Below, in pieces: positions 35,315 through 45,942 of a stretch of 64,000 nucleotides of DNA; positions within the stretch are counted from its first letter, which is position 1, and each line of letters opens with the position of its first letter. This DNA is from Diphasiastrum complanatum (Eukaryota; Streptophyta; Lycopodiopsida; Lycopodiales; Lycopodiaceae), in assembly GCA_029204225.1 (NCBI GenBank), contig CM055096.1:32437076-32501075 (forward strand). Direction: 5' to 3'. The notes under the pieces were generated by a model. The model ran no database searches, was not told the DNA's origin, and saw only the letters and a program-made list of their open reading frames with translations. Both the position numbers and the translations under genes were made by a program.

Positions 35315-35977
35315 ATGACGAAACTAGTAGAGACAATCAAACAACAAGCGACAGCTGATCTTATGCAGAAACTACCAAAAATTGTTCAACAGGCGATACA
35401 ACGATCCTTGGACGCTGTAATACCAACTCAACTCACAACTTGTAAGCCTTATGATTCACAAGTCAAATGTGCTTTCACGAAGACTCCTACAAAGAACACT
35501 GATAGAGGCAAGGCCAAGGCAGTTGATTACAACCCATTGCAGAGATCAACAACGAGTAGTCAACCCCTGAAGCCAACGCGTTCCAACAGCAAGCCGACCA
35601 CCACAATGCCAAATCCGGTTACATCAACGATCAAAGGGCCAAATCTAGGGAATCCAAGCCCGACACGGCCACCCATCCAGCAAGCATCAACATTTGAAGT
35701 ATCAAAACCTTGTACTCAAGCGGTACTCTTGACTGTCGAAGAAAGTCTTCAAGTTCAAGCATATCATGAACACATGGATCGATTAAGCAATCAATCAACC
35801 CTATCCTATCTGTCGTACCAATTGAGCGAACTTTCGACAATACCACCGATAACAATTGCACCATTCTATGAAGATCCATGCCAACAAGTGTTATCTTGGG
35901 ACCCGGTTTTCAATGACGACAACTATCCAATTGTCAAGGAACAAGGTTATCAAGAATGGCCGCCAGAATTTTATTGA
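35315..35977 (+). CDS. Unknown 220-aa ORF in intron 1
   Basis: An uninterrupted 220-codon frame. The N-terminus is helical (MTKLVETIKQQATADLMQKL, PKIVQQAIQRSLDAV), the middle is Ser/Thr/Pro/Lys-rich and probably disordered, and the C-terminus is Tyr/Pro-rich (ITIAPFYEDPCQQVLSWDPV, QEWPPEFY). I do not recognise a family. The position upstream of a gypsy protease relic (37980-38280), with only non-coding sequence between, suggests a gag-like or leader ORF of a retroelement, but there is no zinc knuckle and no gag motif. It may also be chance. Confidence 0.3.
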   Translation: MTKLVETIKQQATADLMQKLPKIVQQAIQRSLDAVIPTQLTTCKPYDSQVKCAFTKTPTKNTDRGKAKAVDYNPLQRSTTSSQPLKPTRSNSKPTTTMPNPVTSTIKGPNLGNPSPTRPPIQQASTFEVSKPCTQAVLLTVEESLQVQAYHEHMDRLSNQSTLSYLSYQLSELSTIPPITIAPFYEDPCQQVLSWDPVFNDDNYPIVKEQGYQEWPPEFY

Positions 35978-37516
35978 AAATTGGGCAAGTCCGGGTTCTT
36001 GCGACACCATCCATCAATAAAGCATCAGGTTTTACGTAAGTGAACACTTATCTACGCTTTTCCTGAGGCAAAACAAAAATATATATCTATGCTCTCTACA
36101 ATTGTGACAATGCCATGGACTCATCAACAACAAAACGCTACCATCCCAAAGATTCCGTTACAAGCAGTCCCTTGGGACTGGCACCTGTTTGGTCGTGGGA
36201 GAATGTTGCCCGATTCTAGGAATGACATGGAATATTCTAAAAGTCGGCAAAAGGCTCCTATAGTAAACCCAAACGCTACATGAAGCCATCTTTACAAATT
36301 TAGATTAAGCAGACAATGAGATTGGATCTAGATTTTTTAATCACAATTATCTCAGATCAGATCTGCTAGATCTATTCCATTTTTCAAGAATCTGATTCTA
36401 TATCATGAAAAAGTTTTTGAGATTCGATCAATCGATACTTCTCAAAAATGATAAATCTCTCAGAATCCAATTCAAAATATATCAGATTTGATCCAGATTT
36501 TGACAGAGACTTGATCTGGAAAATTAGAAACTTAAAATAGGTCTGGCAAAGGTTCACTAGGCGAAGATTGGCTCGGCGAAGGTTCAATACTGCTATTTTT
36601 AGCAAAAAACTATTTGAACATTTTTTTTGATGATTTCTTGGGAAATAACCTTCGTCGATCTCTCAGGTGAAAGATCTGACACAGATACAATTATGGAAAA
36701 ACGGGCGAAGGTTAATGACACAAGAAAATACAGTTTTTGATGGTTGGCGAGGGTAAAATTCAAGATTTTCTATGATCTGATCAAGAAGAATCTTCGTCGT
36801 ACTAAAAAATAGTATTTTACTATAAATAGAATGTTCTGAAAACTCGACGAAGGTTCTGGGGAAGGATCAAGAGTAATACTGGTAATTTTGCAAAAGAGTG
36901 ACTTTTTTGGCAAAAATATGACAATATGACAACCGATCCTCTAAAACCCTTGTTATTTTTGGTATTATTCTTCGCCGATCTGGCAGTAGATAGATTTGAA
37001 TCACACCTGTGCACAGTGAATCAGGCGAAGGTTCTTCTTTTGTATTTTTAGGGTTTTGATGATTTTTTGGTGTTTTTTGACGGTTTTTCTGATGTTTCTG
37101 GAAATCTGCTGGGAATTAATCTTCGCCCTTCAAATTGAAGGTTTTGTGAACAAAACTGAAGGTGTCTACAACTCGGTGAAGGTTTACTAAAAGAGAGTAA
37201 AAAGTTCTAAGCTCTGATGATGCTTTTTGCCTCTTTTTGACCAAATCTGGCAGAATTTGACCGATTTTTGTTATTTTTTCCGATATCTCAGATCCAAATG
37301 GATCTTAAGATTGGTGATCTGAATAGATTTCCTTGTTTTAACAATCAGATTAGATTGCTAGCGATACACACGATATTACACAGTGTGAGCGAGTTGCCTA
37401 ATTTACTTGAGATAGTTATTGATCTACCTGAGCTCGTCATTGTATCCCATAGTGAGTCAGAGTCACATATACAGGTTCCTACTGATGCTAATTCACATAT
37501 ATAGGTTGCAACTGAT
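35978..37516. other. AT-rich intron sequence with GGCGAAGGTT motifs
   Basis: Non-coding. The phrase GCGAAGGTT or GACGAAGGTT and its partner CTTCGYCGATCT recur loosely from 36540 to 37180, giving a degenerate interspersed repeat with both orientations. No gene motif is seen. Confidence 0.45.
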
Positions 37517-38280
37517 ATGGTCCTTGATACTGATATAGCATGCTATGATACTATTGATGATGCCGTTGCATGCTTTGATGGTGCTACCGATGTTGCATGC
37601 TATGATATTGTTCCATGCTTTGATACTGATATAGTATGCCTTGCTACTATTGCCGATGTTGCATGCTTTGATATTGTTGTTGAGTACTTTGATGCTACTC
37701 ATGTTCTTGAGCGCCATGCTATAGATGTTGTCGCCTATGCTCCTTATTTCGATATTACTCATGGGTCTACGGTTGCTCTTTCAGATGCTTTGGCTACTCC
37801 AGTAGATCTCCATATGGCATATGGTTATACATTTCATGATGGTCCTATTGTATACTCACTAGCTTATTTTGCTGATACCTGTCTAGATGGGTATGCGGTT
37901 CTTCTAGATGCATATTTAGGCCAGAACTTATCAATTGATGCTTCTGTTATTATGCCTACGTATGTTGTTCCATTTGTGGATCATATTATTCTAGATGCGG
38001 GACGAGAGTATATTTCTTTAGTGGATACAGGTAGTACACATTCATTTACTAGCAGTTACATTTCCACCAAGATTCGTGCTACACTTGTTCCTGCTTCCCA
38101 ACCTCTCAGTGTTGAGGTTGCTCGTTCCCATTTTTTTCCCAGTTCTCAGATGTTTCAGGGATTGGATTATCGCATTGGTGATTTTTCTGGTCAGGCAGAT
38201 TTCTACATCATTCCTCTGGAGCGCTATGACATTATTTTTGGTACAGACTAGTTCTCTTCACTTGGTACTGTTGCTGTGGA
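37517..38280 (+). pseudogene. Ty3/gypsy-type retropepsin fragment with repetitive N-terminus
   Basis: A 244-codon frame. The first ~85 residues are Asp/Cys/Ala-rich loose repeats (DIACYDTIDDAVACFD, ATDVACYDIVPCFDTDIVC). The C-terminal ~90 residues read ISLVDTGSTHSFTSSYIS, with the DTGS catalytic loop, and end FYIIPLERYDIIFGTD, the YD..LG.DW flap-side motif of gypsy proteases. A TAG replaces the usual Trp (FGTD*FSSLG). RT and later domains are absent. The protease call is good; whether the repetitive part is truly coding is unclear. Confidence 0.72.
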
Positions 38281-38728
38281 ATAATACCCTGAAGCCAATA
38301 TTGCCAAGTAATCAATAAGGCCCAAATAACACCTCTAGAAGCCAATGTTGCCGAACACATGCTATGGTCTCCCACAAACTTCCTTTGGCCCACAAGAAAA
38401 CGATTCATTATAGAAGCGAAATTAGTGTTCAATCTATGTCGATGATCGATTGTGACCTTATGAACCAATGATTGACCTCTTTATCATTTAAGATGCCTTT
38501 CAAAACCAAACGACAATATTTACTTTTAATTTTAAACAATTAACATTTGTGACATGGAATCTTTAATTTTGCATTTAGATGATTCAAGTGGATACATGTA
38601 TGCAAATAGTGCTAAGAATCACCTTTTGTTGCCCAATTGTACATATCCTTAAAAAATCATGTATATATTCTTTTTGTTAAGTGAACTATCATTTATGTGA
38701 AATCATTGGTGGTGCTAAACTTGTGCAG
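38281..38728. other. 3' end of intron 1
   Basis: Ordinary AT-rich intron end with a T-rich stretch before the TTGTGCAG acceptor. Confidence 0.6.
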
Positions 38729-38872
38729 ACTTAATGGAAATGTTGAAAGCATGGCAGTTCTATCACATGGTCGTGATGGTCGTCTACGAAGGGATGCAAT
38801 CATGCTTACTTTTCGTGATGCGAAGATTAGCGTTCTTGACTTTGATGAAGCAAAACACAGCTTAAGGACGAG
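38729..38872 (+). CDS. CPSF160: CPSF160 exon 2 (residues 134-182)
   Basis: Begins after TTGTGCAG with the last base of the Arg codon split by intron 1, then LNGNVESMAVLSHGRDG and the strongly conserved RDAIMLTFRDAKISVLDFDE, AKHSLRT. Arabidopsis CPSF160 has the same block (GNVES.AVL, ILTFRDAKISVLEFD). It ends ACGAG|GTATTT with two bases of a Ser codon. 144 bp; the phases match exons 1 and 3. These are beta strands of the first propeller. Confidence 0.95.
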
Positions 38873-39441
38873 GTATTTGAAATTTCACATTGTTTTTTGG
38901 CCTTTTAGCTAATTGCATTTTGAACATGTTCTTCTTGTGCAACTCTAATGTATAGACTATATTGTCCACTTATGCAAACCAATTTTTGGAAATACTCACT
39001 ATCAGAAAATGGAACCATTGAAGACATTTGTTGCTGTTTGCTACTAGATTTGTTTTTTCCTTTCTTTTGAAGTTCATACATGTTCATTGCATTTTTGCCC
39101 CTGGTTTATCTCACATTGTCAAACGTACTCTTATGGATGGCCCATGCCCTCTCCATTTATGCCTCATCATTGTTTTTTCAAGTGCAATTTGAAAAGAAAT
39201 GCATTGTCAAGTGAAAGATCAAAAGTTTGGTTCTATAAGAGATGTTTAGTATTGGATTGTTTGTAACTTGAGTTGTTAAAGGTTTATGTTGAGCATGGTT
39301 GAAAATCATCTGGTCTGAGTGCGGTCTTTAAGAGATATTGATACCTAACTGCATTTTTATATTCATTTTTTTGGTCTTTGTAATCCATGTGCAGTTTAAA
39401 TTCGTTTAAAATTGGCTTACTTTGTTATACTTGTATTGCAG

Positions 39442-39595
39442 TTCTTTGCATTATTTTGAGGGACCTGATTTTCAACATCTAAAAAGGGGAAGGGAAAAGT
39501 TTCCTAGGGGGCCTTTGGTTCGTTCCGATCCTCATGGAAGGTGTGCTGGGGTATTGCTGTATGGTTGCCAACTGGTGTTAATGAAAGCTGCTCAG
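39442..39595 (+). CDS. CPSF160: CPSF160 exon 3 (residues 182-233)
   Basis: After TATTGCAG the exon reads SLHYFEGPDFQHLKRGREKF, PRGPLVRSDPHGRCAGVLLY, GCQLVLMKAAQ, matching the plant block HCFEGPDWLHLKRGRE.FPRGPLV..DP.GRC. It ends GCTCAG|GTACTC in phase 0. Intron 2 before it is only 569 bp and GT-AG. Confidence 0.96.
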
Positions 39596-40800
39596 GTACT
39601 CCGTGCTTGTTGATCTCTACTTGTTAGAATTAACGTTTTACATTGTTACCCCTAATGTTCTCATGTAGGGTTAGGAGGGTTAATTAGGACTACTGGGCCA
39701 TGCCTCTTCGCTGCCTATAGGGTGATTTTCAGATTTGAATTTCTGGAATCAGATCACTGGACTGCTGTTGGAAGCAGCTCGCTGGCTGTTTACAGGTTAA
39801 TCGCCGCTGGATCAGACCTACAGTGTTGATCGCTGCCTACAGATGAATCTCTGTCTACACATCTGTTGAATTGCTGAGTTGAAAGCAGATCAAAAAGGCT
39901 GTTGAAATCAGACCTATAGTTGTTGTTGGAAACAGTTCGCTGGCTGGAATTGGTCCCGCTGGCTGGAATTAGTCAGACTGCAGATTGCTGCTGTTAGAAC
40001 TGCAGACCTACTCTCTGCTGACAATTCACTGTCTCCTGTAGTACCTGTTCGCTGGAAACAGGCAGATCGCTGGAGAAAACAGTGCAGAGGAGCTGATGCA
40101 ACTTGATTCGTGGAGATCAACATAAAGGTGTCGCATAGCTTTCAGGAGTTTGAGTGAGTCAATGCATCTTATGAAGGTGCAACTAGCTGATGTGAACGGA
40201 GCCATCATTGCTGGATATTGTTCATGAAAGGAGCCAACAGGGCGAAGTGATTGTTTGTTGTGGTTGTCAAGTAATTCTTGGATACCATCCAAGTCAGTTG
40301 ATTGTTCATGTGGTGGTACAAAGTGAGATCAATTCTTCTAGGAAGATCTGTTTTTCCAAGTTCTTGGATCTATCCAAATTCATGTTCTGTCATGTGGTAG
40401 ATTTTGAAGCTAAGGTTGTTGATTAGCCATTGAAAATCAACAGTACAGGTTATTCTTTAGCCTCAAGAAAAACAACAGGGTTCAATATTGACAGGTTATT
40501 GATTAGTCTTAGAAAATGAAGTCTTCTTAAGTGAAGCAGGTTTCTTCAAGGAAGATGGACGTACACTAGTTGGGAAGTTTGCAAAGACATAGTGTCAGAA
40601 TAAATAGATGTCATGATGAGATGCTTTCTAAGTTGCAAATTTGTTTGAAGCAAGTGACTCTATGTGTGATAGAGGTAGGAGATTCCATGGAAAAGATAGT
40701 GTCAAGTACTTTGTGTGAGAAAGTATTTGAGGGGGAGTATCAGCTACTTTGTGTGGGGAAGTATTGTATACATTTTATCTTTCTATTGGAGATGCTCTAG
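39596..40800. other. Unassigned intron sequence, CGCTGG-rich
   Basis: Between 39720 and 40080 the words TCGCTGG, CGCTGCC and CAGACC recur, similar in style to the gypsy leader at 43130-43560. This may be the leader of another retroelement. GAGGGGGAG near 40730 resembles a polypurine tract. No gene is seen. Confidence 0.4.
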
Positions 40801-40983
40801 TACTTGCATATTTGGTTTGGTTCATGGATGACAGGAAAGCCTTTGATTCTGTCCGACGCTCCTTACTTATCCAGAGACTCCGAGACTTGGGTTTCTCTAC
40901 AGATATTATCCTAGCTGTCATGGCTCTCTATGAGAGGGTTTTGGGTTGCTTCCGTCATGGTAGTGGCATCTCTGAGCAGATCT

Positions 40984-41345
40984 GGAGTACTATTGGGGTT
41001 AAGCAGGGATGCTCTCTCTCACCAGTTCTCTTTGGATTTATATATTGACGAGCTAGAGCAGGTCATCTCTCAGTGTGGTGGGGATGGTTGTCGGCTTGGG
41101 GACATTCTGATTGCCATCCTTCTCTATGCGGATGATGTGGTACTAGTCTCCCGTACCAGAGAGATCCGGAGTACTATTGGAGTTAAGCAGGGGTGCTCTC
41201 TTTCACCAGTTCTCTTTGGACTATACATTGATGGGTTGGAGCAGGTCATCTCTCAGTGGGTGGGGACTATTGTAGGCTTGGTGACATTCTGATCGTCATC
41301 CTTTTCTATGCGGATGATGTGGTAGTCTCTCATACCAGAGAGGGA
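40984..41345 (+). repeat. Tandem duplication of the LINE RT palm segment
   Basis: Two ~184-bp units, each starting GGAGTACTATTGG, encoding motif B (VKQGC) through YADD to the conserved Thr-Arg-Glu. The units have diverged at scattered sites. Confidence 0.9.
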
Positions 41346-41410
41346 TTACAGAGATAGTTGGATTGCTTACACACCTTTTGTACTCAATGGGGTTTAGGGG
41401 TGAACATCTC

Positions 41411-41908
41411 TGGCATGCCCATGACTGGTCTCGGGTAGCGTGTCCACGCTAGGGACCGGTAGACCAACAACCCGTAAGTTAATTGTGACTATAAGGGAAT
41501 TGGGGCCCCTATGAGTACATGGTCATAATTAATGGTTGTAGGCCTAAACACATGGTGGTGGAGTTGGTATGGGTCTATTAGTGAGTCATTAGGGAACTGG
41601 ATGACGTGGCCCAGATAGGCTGCAGAGGTGTCCAGTGAGGTGTCACAAGTGCACTACTAGTGGTGCATGGGCCTTGGAGGGTATAAGTATACCTGCTGGG
41701 CTCTCACTAGTGTATGCTTGATTTTGTGATTAGTAGCTACATGCTGCTGGTGTGACTCCTCTTTCCATGACTCTGATTGATCCATAGCTTGGGGGCTAGA
41801 TCCATACAATCTAGGTTTGGTTGGGTTGGTTTATCCACCACCTGTTCCCTTGTGTTGTTGCTTTGTATGGTATGCTTAGGCTAGAATCCTGTTGTGAGGA
41901 CTTTATAC
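41411..41908 (-). repeat. Dispersed ~450-bp repeat, copy 3, inserted in a LINE
   Basis: Inverted relative to copies 1 and 2. Its GGGCATGCCA end lies at 41411, and TCTC at 41407-41410 and again at 41909-41912 could be a 4-bp target duplication. The LINE frame before (GVNIS) and after (KTKIMVF) would join directly without it. The TGCACTACTAGTGGTGCA near-palindrome is at about 41651. Confidence 0.8.
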
Positions 41909-42618
41909 TCTCGAAGACCAAAATCATGGTCTTTAATACCTCTCGGGCCTTCATGCAGCGCCATGAGCTTACCTTTGATGGACAGCCCCTAGAGGTGGTT
42001 TCTTCATACACTTACCTGGGTGTGCTCTTTTCTAGTCCTACCCATATATTATGCAACTAGAGGGAGATATCACTGCCTATTCCAGGACATGCCTACTACA
42101 CTCAGATCACTGATCACATATGAGGACCCTCGCTGTGTTGAACTTATGCTACGAGAGATGGTCTTGCTGCGACAGGATATGTACCAGTTAGCTCACCAGC
42201 CACATCCTAGCTCTCAGGCTCAGATTACGTCTTTCTTCACCAGGAGACGGCCACGACGAGACCTCGGGTCTGATGACGACACACCCCCTCACAGATATCA
42301 GAGACAGTGTATCACCCACAGTCATGTGGCAGCTCGCACTTCCCGCCTTGTCACAAGAGCACAGTTTTCACCCTCTTAGACGACGTCAGCGACGGTCCAT
42401 ATTACCTCCTGCTACAGCTCGTATCACATCCTTTTCCAGCAACAGTGCTAGATGATATGACTCTATTCCTAGTAGCTATTTTGCTCCCACTCATGGACAG
42501 CTTGCAGTTTGTAGTTTACAGTTATATTATTCATCTTTTATGCATAGTTTTTTCTTGGAGACGTTTATATACGCTCCCATGGTTACCACATACTTGACAT
42601 GTACTCTTTTGGTCTTAT

Positions 42619-42632
42619 ATGCCTTTTGGCAT
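42619..42632 (+). other. LINE 3' hairpin, type A
   Basis: ATGCCTTTTGGCAT, a 5-bp stem with a TTTT loop, 12 nt before TATTAATAAAGC and the CT tail. Confidence 0.75.
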
Positions 42633-42682
42633 GGAAAAGATATTAATAAAGCTCTCTCTCTCTCTCTCTCTCTATGGGGGCC

Positions 42683-42941
42683 TGTTACGAGCACGTGACC
42701 AGTGCCGAACCCTAGAGAACACAGGAGGTCAGTTACCACAGTCAGGGTCGTGTCCAGCGTGGCCCCCAGTTGGGTCCCGACGTGCAGTCGGCCACGTCAG
42801 TGCCACGTGGCCGACACTTGGCAATATGCATGCTACTAGTCCTCACACTGGGCTAGGAGGGGCTTACTCTATATCAGGGAGTAGGCAAGGTTGGGTGGAT
42901 TAGTTAGTGTTTGCCCTATTGTGGTGTTAGGATCTATTACA
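42683..42941 (+). mobile_element. 5' LTR of the chimeric gypsy element, family A
   Basis: Begins TGTTACGAGCACGTGACC right after the LINE copy c tail and ends CTATTACA, so it has TG...CA ends (259 bp). One base later TGGTATTAGAGCC is a primer-binding site with one change. It has no visible similarity to the LTR at 45943-46315. It contains several ACGT cores, including CACGTG G-boxes near 42692 and 42812. Confidence 0.72.
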
Positions 42942-42942
42942 C

Positions 42943-42955
42943 TGGTATTAGAGCC
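42943..42955 (+). other. Primer-binding site (one mismatch)
   Basis: TGGTATTAGAGCC, initiator Met tRNA type with T for C at position 7; fixes the end of the family-A LTR. Confidence 0.78.
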
Positions 42956-43835
42956 ATCTCCATCTTTGGGAGCTAAGTAGCAGCAGTAGAGAAAGCTATC
43001 AGAAGATAGGAAATATTTCTCAGATTCTCAGAAAAGTATAGAGGAGGAGAATCGCTGTAGGAACAGCTTTCAAACCCTTGAATTTTGCTGGGAATTTACA
43101 GTAGTAGGAAGTACAATTCTTTGTACAGGTAAATCGCTGGAAAGGCAGCTATCCATCTCTGATTTCAGAGATTTATTTTCTGATTTCTGAGCGGGTTTGA
43201 GACAGCAGAATGGGAGCAGATCCATCGCTGTAAAATTAGCCTTCACTTCTGATTTTCGTATGAAAGTTCGGGTACATCAGAGCGAGTTCTAACCTGAAAT
43301 TTAGTAGCACGGCCAGCGCTGGACAGGGAAGAGAAAAAGTGAAGTTTCATCCCTGAGTTTTGTAAATTTCAGAAGTCTGGGCATCAAACTTTCTTGCCAC
43401 AGACCAGCGACCAACGAGCTGAGGCTAAATCAGAATTTCAAACGGGTTTTGGGCCTCAAATTTCAGAAATCTTGGCCAGACAGAGTGCTGTCAGATCAGC
43501 GAGGGTAGGCAGCTAGAAACCTCAGAAAGTTTTGTACTTTTTTTGGTCCTTTGCCTGGTTTTTTGGAGCCCCAGGTCTGCAATCAGATCAGCGAGCAAGT
43601 TTACTCAGGAAACCGGAAATTCTTGTACCATATTGGAGCCACAAACTGGGATTTTCCGGGACAGCAGGTCTGAAATTTTGGGCAGAAGAGCTGAGAGGGT
43701 TCCTCTTCGTATTTTCTTTGGAAGTACAGTCCTCGGAAACAGCTAAGTCTTCTTTCCCTCTTTGTACAGTTATAACTTAGTCTTTTCGACTTTTTTTGAA
43801 AGGAAACGTCAGGCAATCTTTTTCTATCTCTGAAA
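42956..43835 (+). other. Gypsy leader sequence
   Basis: The ~880-bp untranslated leader between primer-binding site and gag, rich in CAGATC and CGCTGG words. Short frames here are not conserved. Confidence 0.6.
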
Positions 43836-45725
43836 ATGACCACTTCTCCGGGACCTGATCAACCCCTGACAAGAGGCATTGATGAATTAGAAACGGAATT
43901 CCTGAGGTTCAGTAAAGGGAAAGAACCAATGGAAGTTGAAGAACATGAACAATTCGCCGAAGAACTCGACGAATTGGTTACCACGGAGCAGTTTCTCAAC
44001 TTGGTAACAGAAGTGGATGAACTGAAGTCGGCATTAACCAATTTCAAGTCCAGTGTGGACGACTCGTTCGCTGAACTCAAAGGCTTGATTTTGAGTTCCG
44101 CGAAAGGAAGCCTTCCCTCCACTTCTCAGTTGTCCCCTTCTCCACTTCCATCAGTTTCGGGTGAGCCTATGCGGTCTCACCCCAGTTTCTTTAAAGACTT
44201 AAAGCCTCCTACTTTTATAGGGGAAGAGAAGGATAGAAACGTAGATATTCTACAAACCTTCCTCAACAAATGGAAGAACATTCATGCTTTTAAACAGACC
44301 CCTGACCATTTGCAAGCTATCGAGGCCAGTCTTTCCTTAGGGCCCATGGCCTATAAGTGGTGGTTAAATCTCCAGGAGACTGGGCAGACTCCTCGATCAT
44401 GGAAGGCCTTTGAAGAAGCCTTCCTAAGAGAATTTCTACCTGAAAATGAACTTGATAGAGCCTGGGAAGCCTGGGAGAAAACAGTAATGGACAAGTCCCT
44501 AATCCAATATATCTCGCAGTATCGAGAGGCAATTTTAAAAATTAAAAATATGGATGATTATCAGAAAATCAGGGGATTCCAGAGTTGGCCCATTCCTCAT
44601 CGCCAGTGGACAGATATTTCTATGGACTTTATCCTTCGTCTTCCTCATACCCGCCATGGTCATGACTCTTGTATGGTGGTGGTAGATCGGTTCTCGAAAC
44701 AGGCACACTTTATACCGGTCCGTAGTACTATTACAGCTGAGCAGTGCGCACGTCTTTTTTTATCAGATATTTTTCGCCTGCATGGTATGCCACGTATTAT
44801 CCTATCTGATCGGGATAGTAAGTTTACATCTACGTTCTGGACATAGCTTATGCGTATTTTGGATGTACAACTTTTGATGGGTACTGCTTATCATTCTACT
44901 GTTGATGGGCAGACTGAGGTCCTTAATCGGATCCTTGAGGATTACCTTCGACATTTTGTTTCTCCTTTCGAGAAGGATTGGGACCAGCATTTATGTTTGG
45001 CAGAGTATAGCTATAATAGCTCTGTTAGTACCAGCACTGGAGTTTCACCTTTCTTATTGGCTCATGGGTATGCTCCACTTTTGCCAGGGGTGCCTCTTCC
45101 TCCTGATGATACACCAGTTACCATTGTTTATTTTTTATCCGGTGCTCGTGAGCTTATTGCTAGGGCTACTACTCACTTACAGCATGTTCAGCAGCGCTAT
45201 CAGACTTCTGTTGATCGTCATCGCCGTCATGTTGAGTTTCAGGTTGGTGATATGGTTTACCTCCGGTTACGCTTTGCACGTCATCACTTTGTTCAGGGTC
45301 ACGCTTCTACTGAGAAGCTTGCACCGCGCTATTATGGGCCTTACTGTATCTTGGATCGCCTCAGCCCTGTTACATACTGGTTACAGTTGCCTGATTCTAC
45401 ACGAGCTTGTGATATCTTTCATGTTAGCCTGTTACGAGCTGCCATTGAGGATGATGCTCCTCGCGATCTCACATTTCCTACAGAGCCAGAGCTGTTCCCT
45501 TTTTTGCCAGCCGCCATCCATCAGGTTCGCCTTTAGTACAGTCGACGTCGCAGGCAGGTTCAGTTTTTAGTACAGTGGGATGGTCGTCCTCTTGAGGAGG
45601 CCACTTGGGAGCCTATTGATGTGTTTTATCATACACCATTATTGGCAGATCAGGCTCGAGCCCTCATGGCTTTAGTTCTCTCCTCTACTACAGATGTCAT
45701 TGTAAATGTTCCCTCTGCTTCATGA
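43836..45725 (+). pseudogene. Chimeric gypsy gag-integrase-chromodomain frame
   Basis: A single reading frame of 629 codons broken only by two TAG stops (44844-44846 and 45534-45536). Residues 1-245 are gag: an acidic helical N-terminus, then [20 protein letters not shown] and [20 protein letters not shown]. At about 44570 gag runs straight into integrase ([59 protein letters not shown]). Zinc knuckle, protease, RT and RNase H are missing. After the second stop a chromodomain-like FLVQWDGRPLEEATWEP follows. Both stops could be CAG-to-TAG changes. The gag side adjoins a family-A LTR and the integrase side ends at a family-B LTR. Confidence 0.88.
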
Positions 45726-45942
45726 TTCGGCTAGCTATGACTATTCTTTATTGTCGTATTTGCTTAGTACTTGCTTTACACAATTATGATGCTTTTGGGG
45801 TATCTGTTGTGATGACTTATGTCCTCTCCATCAGTATTTCCATTAGTTCGTGATTTTTCAATATTTAGCATGCTTACATTATTGTTTTAGATAGTCATTA
45901 TGCTTGCTAGCCGGTGGAGGGCTTTGTTTTTCTGCAGGGGAG
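45726..45942 (+). other. Gypsy 3' untranslated region and polypurine tract
   Basis: Non-coding sequence ending GCAGGGGAG (about 45935-45943) just before the family-B LTR. Confidence 0.6.

Larger units (their letters stand above)
20542..38728 (+). other. CPSF160: CPSF160 intron 1 (18.2 kb, GT-AG)
   Basis: Runs from GTATCG at 20542 to TTGTGCAG at 38728. It joins phase-2 exon ends (AG|A, Arg) perfectly. It contains a minus-strand copia relic, a gypsy LTR, a near-complete copia element, a LINE relic, an unknown gene fragment, two minisatellites and a gypsy protease relic, listed separately. Confidence 0.9.
40815..42673 (+). pseudogene. LINE copy c: RT, interrupted and rearranged
   Basis: Starts inside RT (FMDDRKAFDSVRRSLLIQRL, the palm-A region), then GVKQGCSLSPVLFG (motif B) and LLYADDVVLVSRT (catalytic YADD). 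The B-YADD segment is duplicated in tandem (40984-41167 and 41168-41345). At 41411-41908 it is split by a dispersed repeat; the LINE resumes with KTKIMVFNTSRAFMQRHEL and SYTYLGVLFSSP. At about 42037 it jumps to the C-terminal YYA(E)TRGRYHCLFQD block, so ~500 bp including the rest of the thumb domain are lost. It ends with the hairpin at 42619-42632, AATAAA at 42645-42650 and a CT tail. Confidence 0.88.

Noticed and set aside
42619-42673. Rho-independent-type terminators from the hairpin plus pyrimidine runs
   Set aside because: Bacterial terminators are not expected in a plant nucleus; the hairpins recur at LINE 3' ends and fit a retrotransposition role.
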